DNA of 64,000 nt from BRH-c25 sp035627615. Its GTDB lineage: Bacteria > Bacillota > Clostridia > Lutisporales > Lutisporaceae. The stretch is taken from the NCBI GenBank assembly GCA_035627615.1, contig DASPLL010000056.1, forward strand, positions 186,001 through 250,000, read 5' to 3'. Made by a program: the position numbers and the translations under genes. The notes beneath the pieces were generated by a model, which was not told where the DNA came from, did not search any database, and worked only from the letters and a program-made list of their open reading frames with translations. The first letter of the stretch is position 1, and every line of letters starts with the position of its first letter. Below, in pieces: positions 40,367 through 48,835 of this stretch.

Positions 40367-42049
40367 ATGATTACGATAGATTTGTTGAAAAATCTTATAA
40401 GTAATTTGAGCTACGTGGTCATTATTGCTTTTATTATTACCAATCTGCCTATATTCAGAAGGATCTTTCAGAAGGATGAATTCAGAAGCTCCGACCTCGC
40501 TGTGTTATCGCTGACCTTTGCCATTTTCGGAATAATCGGTACATATACCGGTACTGATGTTTACGGTGCTATAGCCAATACAAGGATAATCGGAATAATG
40601 GCAGGGGGTATACTCTGCGGTCCCTTTGTCGGTATTGTATCGGGCATTATTGCAGGCATACACCGGTTCCTTTTTGATATCGGCGGCATAACCTCGATTC
40701 CTTGCGCAATAACCACTATCCTTGCCGGCTTTGCTTCTGCATTTATTCACAAGAAATGCAACAGGTTTGACAAATGGTTCTACGGACTCATCGGAGGCAT
40801 TGTTCTGGAAAGTATTGAAATGCTTCTTATCCTGCTGATTTCCAAGCCTTATTCCAGTGCACTCACTATCGTAAAAAGCATCTATTTCCCTATGAGTCTG
40901 ACTAATGCCCTTGGCATATGCATTCTAATACTGCTGATACAGAAGATTTTTAATGAAAAGGAACAGCTTGCTGCAAAACAAGCGCAGCTGGCCCTTGAGA
41001 TAGCAAACAAGACTCTCCCGTATTTCAGGGAAATAAACAGCGACTCCTTAAGAAACATTTGTTCCATAATAAAGGATTCTACAGGTGCAGCAGCAGTTTC
41101 AATCACTGATACCACCAGTATCCTGGCCCATGAAGGCCTGGGTTCCGACCATCATATCAGTGGTGAGCCGATCCTGACCTCCGCCACAAAGCAGGTAATT
41201 TCAGAAGGAAAGATAAGTATACTAAATACCTCCAGGGAAATAGAATGCTCTTCAAAAAATTGCAGATTGAAATCCGCAATTGTAGTACCTCTTAAAGAGG
41301 GGGATGTCACTATAGGTACTCTGAAGCTATATTATGCCAAAGAAAACGGTATCTCCTTCACTAATGAAAAGCTGGCCATAGGTTTATCCCAATTAATATC
41401 AACACAGCTGGAAATAAGCAAGGTAGGCAAGCTCGTGGATCTGGCTGCAAAAGCGGAGATCAAGGCACTCCAGGCACAGATCAATCCGCACTTCCTCTTC
41501 AATGCGTTAAACACCATTGTAGCTCTGCTAAGAACCAATCAGGAAAGTGCGAGAGAGCTTATCGTAAATTTATCGACCTACTTAAGATATAATATTGAAG
41601 AGACAAGCACCTTTGTGGATATCAGCAAGGAGCTTCAGCAGGTAAAAGCATATGTGGAAATAGAGAAGGCAAGATTTGGGGATAAACTGAATGTGATCTA
41701 TGATATTGATGAAAGCATCCATGTAAAAATTCCTTCTTTAATCATACAGCCTCTTGTGGAGAACTCAATAAAACATGGGATCTTAAAAGGCTCCGGCTCG
41801 GGAAATGTCCGGATTCATGTGAGACGGAACGATCCGGACAGAATAAAGATAACTGTAGAAGACGATGGAATAGGAATTCCGCAAGCATTTGTAGACAGCA
41901 TCAATTCCGGTACTGTCAGAGAGAATAAAATCGGCATGTCAAATGTAGATATGCGACTCCGGCACATATATGGCACAGGCCTTGCGATAGAGCGGCCTGC
42001 TATAGGCACAAGAATCAGTTTTGTCCTGGATGATAATAGCATGTGCTGA
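40367..42049 (+). CDS. LytS/BtsS-type sensor histidine kinase
   Basis: A 560-residue membrane kinase: 5TMR-LYT sensor of about six TM segments (1-200), GAF domain (about 215-360), then a His_kinase domain with INPHFLFNALNTIVALLR (the phospho-accepting His is in NPHF) and a HATPase (PLVENSIKHG, DDGIGIP, IGMSNVDMRLRHIYG). In E. coli the relative BtsS senses pyruvate and, with BtsR, turns on the CstA-family pyruvate transporter. The same trio occurs here: LytTR regulator 29 bases downstream and cstA after one small gene. RBS GAGAGAGG upstream of ATG. Confidence 0.92.
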   Translation: MITIDLLKNLISNLSYVVIIAFIITNLPIFRRIFQKDEFRSSDLAVLSLTFAIFGIIGTYTGTDVYGAIANTRIIGIMAGGILCGPFVGIVSGIIAGIHRFLFDIGGITSIPCAITTILAGFASAFIHKKCNRFDKWFYGLIGGIVLESIEMLLILLISKPYSSALTIVKSIYFPMSLTNALGICILILLIQKIFNEKEQLAAKQAQLALEIANKTLPYFREINSDSLRNICSIIKDSTGAAAVSITDTTSILAHEGLGSDHHISGEPILTSATKQVISEGKISILNTSREIECSSKNCRLKSAIVVPLKEGDVTIGTLKLYYAKENGISFTNEKLAIGLSQLISTQLEISKVGKLVDLAAKAEIKALQAQINPHFLFNALNTIVALLRTNQESARELIVNLSTYLRYNIEETSTFVDISKELQQVKAYVEIEKARFGDKLNVIYDIDESIHVKIPSLIIQPLVENSIKHGILKGSGSGNVRIHVRRNDPDRIKITVEDDGIGIPQAFVDSINSGTVRENKIGMSNVDMRLRHIYGTGLAIERPAIGTRISFVLDDNSMC

Positions 42050-42078
42050 ACAATACTTTTTAAGATAGAGGTGGATCC

Positions 42079-42777
42079 ATGAATTGTATTATTGTAGATG
42101 ACGAATCTCCATCAATACAGGAGCTAAGCTATTTTATCGAAAATTTCAGTTCAATAAAAATACTGGGTAAATTTGATGATAGTATCAAAGCACTGGAATA
42201 TGTGCAGAGAAATCCTGTAGATGTTGTTTTTCTGGATATAAACATGCCAAAGCTGGATGGTATGGCTTTCAGCAGGGTAATAAACACACTGCAGACCAAA
42301 CCTGTCTTCGTATTTATCAGCGCTTACAGTGAATATGCACTGGAAGCCTTCGAGGTTGCTGCTTATGATTATATTGTAAAGCCTTATTCGGAAAACAGAA
42401 TAATCAGCACACTGCACAGACTTGAAAATTGTACTGTCAAGTGCAGTAATGACAGGATCACCCTGTGGAAAAATAACAAGCTGTATGTATTAAGCTTAAA
42501 TGATATATATTACTGCACAGCCCATGAGCATGAAGTACATGTATTCACCAAAGCGGATGAATACATAGTTAACTCCAGCATATCCGATTTTTATAAGAAA
42601 CTGCCTCCTGATATTTTTTTCAGATGTCATCGTTCCTATATTGTCAATACTGGCAAAATTACGGAAATAATCCCCTGGTTCAACAACACATACATGCTGA
42701 AGCTTAATGGATTGCACTCTGAAATCCCTGTAAGCCGGCAGAACATATCTGCTTTCAAACAGCTAATGGGCATATAA
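42079..42777 (+). CDS. LytTR-family response regulator
   Basis: A 232-residue regulator: receiver domain (1-115) with acidic pocket VDDE, phospho-accepting Asp in VVFLDINMPKLDG, and conserved KPY; LytTR DNA-binding domain (about 130-230) with HEVHVFTK, FFRCHRSYIVN and EIPVSRQNISAFKQ. Partner of the LytS kinase just upstream; the likely target is the cstA promoter region at 43392-43511. GAGGTGG lies before ATG. Confidence 0.93.
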   Translation: MNCIIVDDESPSIQELSYFIENFSSIKILGKFDDSIKALEYVQRNPVDVVFLDINMPKLDGMAFSRVINTLQTKPVFVFISAYSEYALEAFEVAAYDYIVKPYSENRIISTLHRLENCTVKCSNDRITLWKNNKLYVLSLNDIYYCTAHEHEVHVFTKADEYIVNSSISDFYKKLPPDIFFRCHRSYIVNTGKITEIIPWFNNTYMLKLNGLHSEIPVSRQNISAFKQLMGI

Positions 42778-42893
42778 ATGCATTTTATGTGCCCATTTTG
42801 CTATTTAATGCAATTCCGGATTCCAACCTGTACATTTCCTATATAATTATAGTTGTTAAGAAGTAATTAAATATAGCTGTTTGGAGGATTAAT

Positions 42894-43391
42894 ATGAAAT
42901 ACGAATCATACATGAATATGTTGAAATCGAAATTCGAAAGACACTTCCATATAAAGACAGATGTAGAGATACTGGAGAACAAAATAGATATGCTTGCCAA
43001 ATACGTCAACATCAGCGGAAGAACCTTCCTCACTCAGAATGATGTTATAGACAGGTGTGAGAACTTTGAATACTGCTATATCAAGAAGTATGACACTATC
43101 AGCGAAGAGGAGGCTGCTGCCTATGGACAGTATTTGAAGAGAATAGCAGATGAATTGATTGAGCCGGGAAGGGATCACATGAGTACATACGTTACCGGAG
43201 TAATCATCAGCAGCAATATTAATGACAGCGTAAAAAAAATAGTCGAAAGATACAGCTACAGCAAGGTCTACTCCTTCTATCTAAAGGGGTGGTGTGATGT
43301 AAGGCTTATATGTATTGACCTGGACAACAACGAAGTTGTCACCAATAAGGCCGGCAAAAAGGTAAAGAAGGTTTATCAATTGACAGCATAA
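42894..43391 (+). CDS. Hypothetical protein between the LytSR pair and cstA
   Basis: A 165-residue soluble protein I do not recognise. N-terminal helix (YMNMLKSKFERHFHIKTDVEILENKIDMLAKY), then a cysteine pair (RCENFEYC) and an alpha/beta C-terminal half (TYVTGVIISSNINDSVKKIVERYSYSKVYSFYLKGWCDVRLICIDLDNNEVVTNKAGKK). The C-terminal half recalls small PD-(D/E)XK-like or sensor folds but no motif is decisive. GGAGG precedes ATG by 8 bases. Position between the two-component genes and the transporter makes a role in the same circuit plausible. Confidence 0.7.
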   Translation: MKYESYMNMLKSKFERHFHIKTDVEILENKIDMLAKYVNISGRTFLTQNDVIDRCENFEYCYIKKYDTISEEEAAAYGQYLKRIADELIEPGRDHMSTYVTGVIISSNINDSVKKIVERYSYSKVYSFYLKGWCDVRLICIDLDNNEVVTNKAGKKVKKVYQLTA

Positions 43392-43511
43392 TGCATAAAT
43401 GCTGCTGTTGAGTTATTTTTAACGGACAAAGCCTTTTATGATGTGCTTAAGTCACTGTAAGCATTAAGGAAATCACAATTTCCTATGCAATATAAAAAAG
43501 GAGGTCTTTAA

Positions 43512-45149
43512 ATGAACTCATTAGTTTTATTAGTTATCGGTATCCTATTATTCCTGGCCGCATATTCCTTATACGGCGGCTACCTGGCAAAACAGTGGGG
43601 CATTGATCCAAGCAAGAAAACTCCCGCACATACTATGAGAGATGACATTGACTACTGCCCGGCAAATGCCAAAGTACTTCTCGGACATCACTTCTCATCC
43701 ATAGCAGGTGCAGGCCCTATCACAGGTCCTATAGCAGCGGCAATATTCGGATGGCTTCCAGTGTATCTATGGATCGTAGTAGGCAGTATATTCTTCGGCG
43801 GAGTTCATGACTGGGGTTCACTTCTTGCATCAATAAGGCACGAAGGAAAGTCCATAGGCGAAATAATAAGGATAAACATCGGTGAAAACGGTAAGAAGCT
43901 GTTCAACATCTTCGCATATCTTACATTGATACTGGTTGTTGCAGCATTTACCGACATCTGTGCAAGCACCTTCGCTTTTGATCCTGCAAAGCCTGAAGCA
44001 ATTACAGGAGCAAGAGCCGGTACTGCATCAATACTATTCATATTCCTGGCAATGGCCTTCGGTTTCCTGGTTTATAGAAAGGGAGTAAGTCTCTCACTAT
44101 CCACAGTAGCAGGCGTTGCATTATTGTTCTTCTGCATATGGATAGGCTATCAGTTCCCAATACTTAAGCTTTCAAAACTCACATGGGATGTAATACTTAT
44201 TCTCTATATCTTCGCAGCATCCACCCTGCCTGTTTGGCTGCTGCTGCAGCCCAGGGATTATCTGTGCTCCTTCCTCCTGTATGCTATGCTTGCCGGAGCA
44301 TTTATCGGAGTAATTCTTGTAAGACCTGCAATGGCTATACCTGCATCAGTCGGTTTCACAGTTGGTGAAGGAGCCAAGGCTCAGTATCTTTTCCCGATGC
44401 TGTTCGTTACAGTAGCCTGCGGAGCGATATCCGGCTTTCATTCACTGGTTGGCTCGGGTACAAGCTCCAAGCAGCTTGACAATGAAAAGGACACAAAGCT
44501 TGTAGGTTACGGTGCAATGCTTATTGAAGGTGTTCTTGCTATTATAGCTCTTATCACAGTGGGATATGTAGCAGGAGCAAAAGGTACTCCGGCTCAGATA
44601 TTTGCAAATGGTGTTGCAGAATTCATGAGTACTTTCGGAATTGCTATTCCTGTCGGGACGGTATTTGTAACACTCGCTTTCTCCGCATTTGCTCTCACAA
44701 GTCTTGATACTGCAACAAGATTGGGCCGTTATATGTTCCAGGAAATGACCACCAAAGCAGATGGAACAAAATCACCTCTGAACAATATGTATGTAGCAAC
44801 TGCTGTAACAGTAGGTTTATCTGCATTGCTGCTTTCATACGGATATACAAAGATATGGCCTATATTCGGTTCTGCGAACCAGCTGCTCGCAGGTCTGGCA
44901 CTCCTTGCAGTGTCTGCATGGCTGGCTAAGTCAGGCAAGAAGAACTCTATGACTGTGATACCTATGGTATTTATGTTCGCAGTTACACTTACTGCTCTGG
45001 TATTAGTAGCTAAGAACAATTTTGCAGGCGGCAACTTCATCATTGGGGGCATGGCTGCGATTCTCTTCGTTCTGGCAATAATATTGATCGTAACCACAAT
45101 AAATACATTCTTCGGAAACAAGTCCAAGGGCGAGAAGATAAGCGCTTAA
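43512..45149 (+). CDS. cstA: CstA-family pyruvate/peptide transporter
   Basis: A 545-residue membrane protein with about 15 hydrophobic segments. CstA family signs: DDIDYCPANAKVLLGHHFSSIAGAGPITGPIAAAIFGWLP, FFGGVHDWGSL, FTDICAS and GFHSLVGSGTSSKQL, LDTATRLGRY and IWPIFGSANQLLAGLAL. E. coli relatives BtsT and CstA import pyruvate by proton symport. The upstream LytS/LytTR pair mirrors BtsSR control. The protein is the short form (E. coli CstA is about 700 residues), as is usual in Clostridia. AAGGAGG precedes ATG. Confidence 0.93.
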   Translation: MNSLVLLVIGILLFLAAYSLYGGYLAKQWGIDPSKKTPAHTMRDDIDYCPANAKVLLGHHFSSIAGAGPITGPIAAAIFGWLPVYLWIVVGSIFFGGVHDWGSLLASIRHEGKSIGEIIRINIGENGKKLFNIFAYLTLILVVAAFTDICASTFAFDPAKPEAITGARAGTASILFIFLAMAFGFLVYRKGVSLSLSTVAGVALLFFCIWIGYQFPILKLSKLTWDVILILYIFAASTLPVWLLLQPRDYLCSFLLYAMLAGAFIGVILVRPAMAIPASVGFTVGEGAKAQYLFPMLFVTVACGAISGFHSLVGSGTSSKQLDNEKDTKLVGYGAMLIEGVLAIIALITVGYVAGAKGTPAQIFANGVAEFMSTFGIAIPVGTVFVTLAFSAFALTSLDTATRLGRYMFQEMTTKADGTKSPLNNMYVATAVTVGLSALLLSYGYTKIWPIFGSANQLLAGLALLAVSAWLAKSGKKNSMTVIPMVFMFAVTLTALVLVAKNNFAGGNFIIGGMAAILFVLAIILIVTTINTFFGNKSKGEKISA

Positions 45150-45175
45150 GAAATTTCTCATAGGGTAGTATGATT

Positions 45176-45209
45176 AAAGCAGGATTACCAATTAAGGTAA
45201 TCCTGCTTT
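45176..45209. terminator. Bidirectional terminator between cstA and the TPM gene
   Basis: A 14-bp stem AAAGCAGGATTACC / GGTAATCCTGCTTT with a 6-base loop, followed by GTTTTAG on the plus strand. Confidence 0.85.
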
Positions 45210-45212
45210 GTT

Positions 45213-45983
45213 TTAGAACCTGGATGATGAGCCTCCTCCTCCGGAGCGGCCTCCACCCCCTGAGTTCCTCCCGCCTCCGCCTCTTCTTGCTGAGGCTGCT
45301 GCCATTCTTAGAATGAAGAATGTGATTCGGCCTCCCGTTAAGACAAAATCCAGAATAACCAATATCAATATTATAATCGCGCCAATAAATGTCATTATCG
45401 GATGCTCTCTGAAAAAATCACTTCCTGTATTTGTTTCTCTTCCCGTCTTACTGTAATCAGGATATGTGACATTATCCTCGTTGCCGCTGACAATACTGCA
45501 GATATCCATATAAATCGTCCTTACTGCTTCGTCTATACCTTCTTCGTTATACAGTCCGGAAAACTTCTTCAGAAGCTTATTACTCTCCAGATCTGTCAAT
45601 ACTCCTTCATAGCCATAGCCTACTTCAATTCTTGATTCTCTATCCTCCATGCTTATTATAAAGAGTATCCCCTTATCTTTGGTGCCAATCTTCCACTTGT
45701 TGAAAAGGGCATTGGCATATTCTTCAATTGTACTGTCGCCTAAGGTCTCAATGCTTACAAACACCACCTGGCCACCTTCGGTGGCTTCATTGGTACTTTC
45801 CCCAAGCTTTACTATATCCCGACCCGTATTTGAATCCAGCACTCCGGCAAAGTCGTTGAAATAGAACTCCTTGGTAGGGCTTGGTATTTTGGGTTCTGCT
45901 GCCTGTACCCCTAATATCCCGGAGACTATTGTGACCAAAAGCAAAATTATGATGAACGCTGCTGACAGCCTGAGTCGTTTCAT
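45213..45983 (-). CDS. TPM-domain membrane protein (YgcG family)
   Basis: A 256-residue protein: signal peptide (1-29), TPM domain (about 38-170: FNDFAGVLDSNTGRDIV, VFVSIETLGDSTIEEYANALFNKWKIG, GILFIISMEDRESRIEVGYGYEGVL), one TM helix (about 197-220) and a Gly/Ser/Arg-rich tail. TPM proteins pair with LemA; a phosphatase-like or quality-control role for membrane proteins is proposed in the family but unproven. ATG 45983 is chosen because TTGGAGG lies 6 bases before it; the frame could extend to 46001. Downstream of lemA on the same strand. Confidence 0.85.
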   Translation of the reverse strand: MKRLRLSAAFIIILLLVTIVSGILGVQAAEPKIPSPTKEFYFNDFAGVLDSNTGRDIVKLGESTNEATEGGQVVFVSIETLGDSTIEEYANALFNKWKIGTKDKGILFIISMEDRESRIEVGYGYEGVLTDLESNKLLKKFSGLYNEEGIDEAVRTIYMDICSIVSGNEDNVTYPDYSKTGRETNTGSDFFREHPIMTFIGAIIILILVILDFVLTGGRITFFILRMAAASARRGGGGRNSGGGGRSGGGGSSSRF

Positions 45984-46022
45984 TGCATGCCTCCAATTCA
46001 TATAATTTTATATATAGATAAA

Positions 46023-46049
46023 CAACTCTAAAATCAGGTTTTAGAGTTG
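46023..46049 (-). terminator. Attenuator-like hairpin between lemA and the TPM gene
   Basis: An 11-bp perfect stem CAACTCTAAAA / TTTTAGAGTTG with a 5-base loop, followed by TTTATC on the minus strand; likely lowers expression of the distal gene. Confidence 0.65.
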
Positions 46050-46082
46050 CTATCTATAATTCTATGCAGACAAAGACTTATT

Positions 46083-46643
46083 CTAAAACTTTACTTCTGG
46101 TGCCTTCTCCGCACCGGCTTCTGCTTCAATATATGGGAATTCGTCATTATATCCCAGTATACCTGCCGCTATATTCGTAGGGAATACTTTGATCTTCTTA
46201 TTATACTGCTTTACATTATCATTATAGTATTTTCTTGATACCGCAATCCTATTTTCAGTACCTTCAAGCTGTACTCTCAAATCCTGGAAACCTTGGTTCT
46301 GCTTCAATTCCGGATAGTTTTCCGTAATAGCCAGGAGCCTTCCCAATACTGAGGAAACCTCTTCATTTGCCTGGATTTTATCCTGAACTGTTGCTGCACC
46401 TGACAATTTTGACCGTGCTTCCGCAATCTGGGTAAATATCTCCTGTTCTTTTATAGCCTGGGCTTTTACTGTCTCTACAAGATTGGGTATCAAGTCAGCC
46501 CTTCTCTGGTATTGTACTTCAATATCTCCCCATGCGGCGTTTACCTCTTCACTCAAATCTACAAGGCTTCTCTGTACACCTACAAAGTATACTGCCAGCA
46601 GTACAACAACACCTATTATAATTATAAGGGTCTTATTTTTCAT
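46083..46643 (-). CDS. lemA: LemA family protein
   Basis: A 186-residue protein with one N-terminal TM helix (6-24, N-out) and the helical LemA domain: VNAAWGDIEVQYQRRADLIPNLVETVKAQAIKEQEIF, ARSKLSGA, LLAITENYPELKQNQGFQDL, ENRIAVSRKYYNDNVKQYN. Function unproven; commonly paired with TPM/YgcG proteins, as here. AGTGAGG precedes ATG. First gene of the pair. Confidence 0.93.
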   Translation of the reverse strand: MKNKTLIIIIGVVVLLAVYFVGVQRSLVDLSEEVNAAWGDIEVQYQRRADLIPNLVETVKAQAIKEQEIFTQIAEARSKLSGAATVQDKIQANEEVSSVLGRLLAITENYPELKQNQGFQDLRVQLEGTENRIAVSRKYYNDNVKQYNKKIKVFPTNIAAGILGYNDEFPYIEAEAGAEKAPEVKF

Positions 46644-46709
46644 TCTTATACCTCACTTTTATTTCTTTTTATTTCTGAATCATAAATGGCACCATGTGAA
46701 TCTAGATTC

Positions 46710-47129
46710 CTATACATCACACTGAGTTATTTCTATGGAATAGTCCCCGCACTCAGCACATACTGCAATACTCACAATATAACTGTTGTCAACGGCACCT
46801 TTCTTTAATAGCCTGCCAAAAGAACCATTCTCATATTCCTCCGATATATTGCTTATAACATACTCACCCTTCTTTGTATATATGAAAAAGTGATATTCGA
46901 AGAATTTAAAATACCTGCTTTTCTCTTTTTTGCCTGCAAGGCAGTTCTGGCAAGGTTCGTCATAGTATTCTGCTTCAAAGTCAACTGTCCCTTTGCGGCT
47001 CAGCAGTTCTAAGATATCAGACCTTTGAATACCCGTAACGGGATCCTCTTCATCATTGATCATATAGCTGAAATTATCTTCTCCAAGCAAATATTCCCTG
47101 TCATGGTACATGAAGCTGTATTTATTCAC
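46710..47129 (-). CDS. Hypothetical protein, DUF3785-like
   Basis: A 139-residue soluble protein with two cysteine pairs (CQNC near 60-63 and CAEC near 123-126) that could bind a metal ion, and a central aromatic stretch (RYFKFFEYHFFIYTKKGEYVISNISEEYENGSFGRLLKKG). The pattern resembles the clostridial DUF3785 family from memory; function unknown. Begins with GTG preceded by GAGAGG at 6 bases. Monocistronic. Confidence 0.65.
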   Translation of the reverse strand: MNKYSFMYHDREYLLGEDNFSYMINDEEDPVTGIQRSDILELLSRKGTVDFEAEYYDEPCQNCLAGKKEKSRYFKFFEYHFFIYTKKGEYVISNISEEYENGSFGRLLKKGAVDNSYIVSIAVCAECGDYSIEITQCDV

Positions 47130-47217
47130 ATTGCACCTCTCCGTATATTCATATTCCTTTTACATTATTATATCACTTTTTTTCTTCCAAAATATAAACA
47201 GCAAGTACAACTATGCA

Positions 47218-48678
47218 TTATGAGTATATATCAGAAAACTCTACACTGATTCTTTCAACATAATTATGGCTGCTATGGCTCTGATGAATACCGGCTTTAC
47301 TTTCTGACTCCATCAAAATATTGCATGGGATTTCTATAGTAAACTCACTTCCTTTACCCAATTCACTTTTTAGAGTAGTTCTCCCATTATGCTTCTCAAC
47401 TAAAGCTTTTACAAGTGATAAACCTATGCCGCTTCCTTCGGATTGCCTTGTCAATGACTTATCTACCTGTTGAAATCTATTAAATATGCATTCCTGTTTA
47501 TCCCGAGGTATGCCTATTCCTGTATCTTTTATAGTAATCTCAATTTTATTCCCTTTTTCAAGAATAGTCACCCAAATGTAACCGCCTTTGGGCGTAAATT
47601 TTATTGCATTTGAAAGAAGGTTTAAAATAATCCGTTCAATTTGATCAGGGTCACATGCTATTGCCTTTTCTTCAGTATTAGTATCAAAAATCAGGGTAAT
47701 GCCCTTATTCTTTGCATATTCGGTAACAGACATGGTTATTCCTTCCACCAGACCGATAATATCATAATTTTGTAACCTGATTTCATAATAATTTGAATCA
47801 ATTTTTGTTATATCTATAAGGTTATTTACAAGCCTTAGTAACCTAAAGCAATTCTGCTGCATGATCTTTAGGTATTTGTTTTCTTTCATACCCGGATAGG
47901 CTTGATCCTTTTGAGATCTCAACAATTGAATGGTAGCAAGAATAACATTAAGAGGTGTCCTTAACTCATGAGAGATATTTGAGAAAAACTCAGTCTTCAT
48001 TCTGTCGTATTCCAATGTATTATCCAGCAATTCTTTATTCTTATTATACTTTTTTTCACTTTCTTCCAATTGTTTATCCTTAATAAGAAGTTCTATATTC
48101 TTAATAAGCTCCAGGTTATTTTCATGTCTGACTATTACATAACTGTGATTCTTAATTATACTTGCAGCTTCGAATATATCCACTTTGTTTGCATCATAAA
48201 GACAAATCACTATGAAAGGCAATTCAGAAATAGTTTTGTTAACATTACGCTCATAATGTGCAAAAGTTCTGTAATAGCTTTTTTCCAGCCAGAATGTATC
48301 TGCAACTGCCCTAAGACCATCAAACCCATTATCTAAAGCATATCTGACAAGATCACTCCACTGCCTGTTTATCCTTACTTCATTAAAACTATTATCTTCA
48401 ATATACCATTCTGTGTGTGGAATTATCTTTAATTGGCCACTTTTCAAATATGCATCAACATCCTCTACACTCTCACTTATAATACCTTTTATTTCTTCAT
48501 AACTTGTGTTCTGCGAATAAATCCATATGCATAATTCATTATTCATTAAGCCTGACCGGATATACGGCACCCCAACATCATAAAAGTCAGCTTTTGATGA
48601 ATACAGCTGACCAATATGCGTACCCCATGGAATTCTGCCAATAATATCTATTCCTGAGTTTCTGAGATTACTATACAT
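47218..48678 (-). CDS. MEDS-domain sensor histidine kinase
   Basis: A 486-residue soluble kinase. N-terminal MEDS (DcmR-type) sensory domain (about 12-175: PWGTHIGQLYSSKADFYDVGVPYIRSGLMNNELCIWI, HTEWYI), a coiled linker, HisKA with the phospho-accepting His in FFSNISHELRTPLNVI, and HATPase with NLLSNAIKFTPKGG, DTGIGIP and GSGIGLSLVKALVEKHNG. MEDS domains are proposed to bind hydrocarbon-like or methylated ligands. No response regulator is adjacent, so it is an orphan. ATG 48678 has GGAGGG six bases upstream; 22 further in-frame residues upstream are unlikely to be translated. Confidence 0.88.
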   Translation of the reverse strand: MYSNLRNSGIDIIGRIPWGTHIGQLYSSKADFYDVGVPYIRSGLMNNELCIWIYSQNTSYEEIKGIISESVEDVDAYLKSGQLKIIPHTEWYIEDNSFNEVRINRQWSDLVRYALDNGFDGLRAVADTFWLEKSYYRTFAHYERNVNKTISELPFIVICLYDANKVDIFEAASIIKNHSYVIVRHENNLELIKNIELLIKDKQLEESEKKYNKNKELLDNTLEYDRMKTEFFSNISHELRTPLNVILATIQLLRSQKDQAYPGMKENKYLKIMQQNCFRLLRLVNNLIDITKIDSNYYEIRLQNYDIIGLVEGITMSVTEYAKNKGITLIFDTNTEEKAIACDPDQIERIILNLLSNAIKFTPKGGYIWVTILEKGNKIEITIKDTGIGIPRDKQECIFNRFQQVDKSLTRQSEGSGIGLSLVKALVEKHNGRTTLKSELGKGSEFTIEIPCNILMESESKAGIHQSHSSHNYVERISVEFSDIYS

Positions 48679-48808
48679 AAAAATCCCTCCGCTAAAAACA
48701 GCAAATTCATTATAAACTTTTCTATATATTAACAAATAACTCACTTTTCCAATATTATAGTATAATGTATGATCCTAAATTTGTCAAACTTTCCATAATG
48801 CTGAAAAT

Positions 48809-48835
48809 ATAAGAGGCAACTTTGTTGCCTCTTAT
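48809..48835 (-). terminator. Terminator overlapping the htpG stop
   Basis: A 12-bp stem ATAAGAGGCAAC / GTTGCCTCTTAT with a 3-base loop; ends in TATTTTC on the minus strand. Confidence 0.75.
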
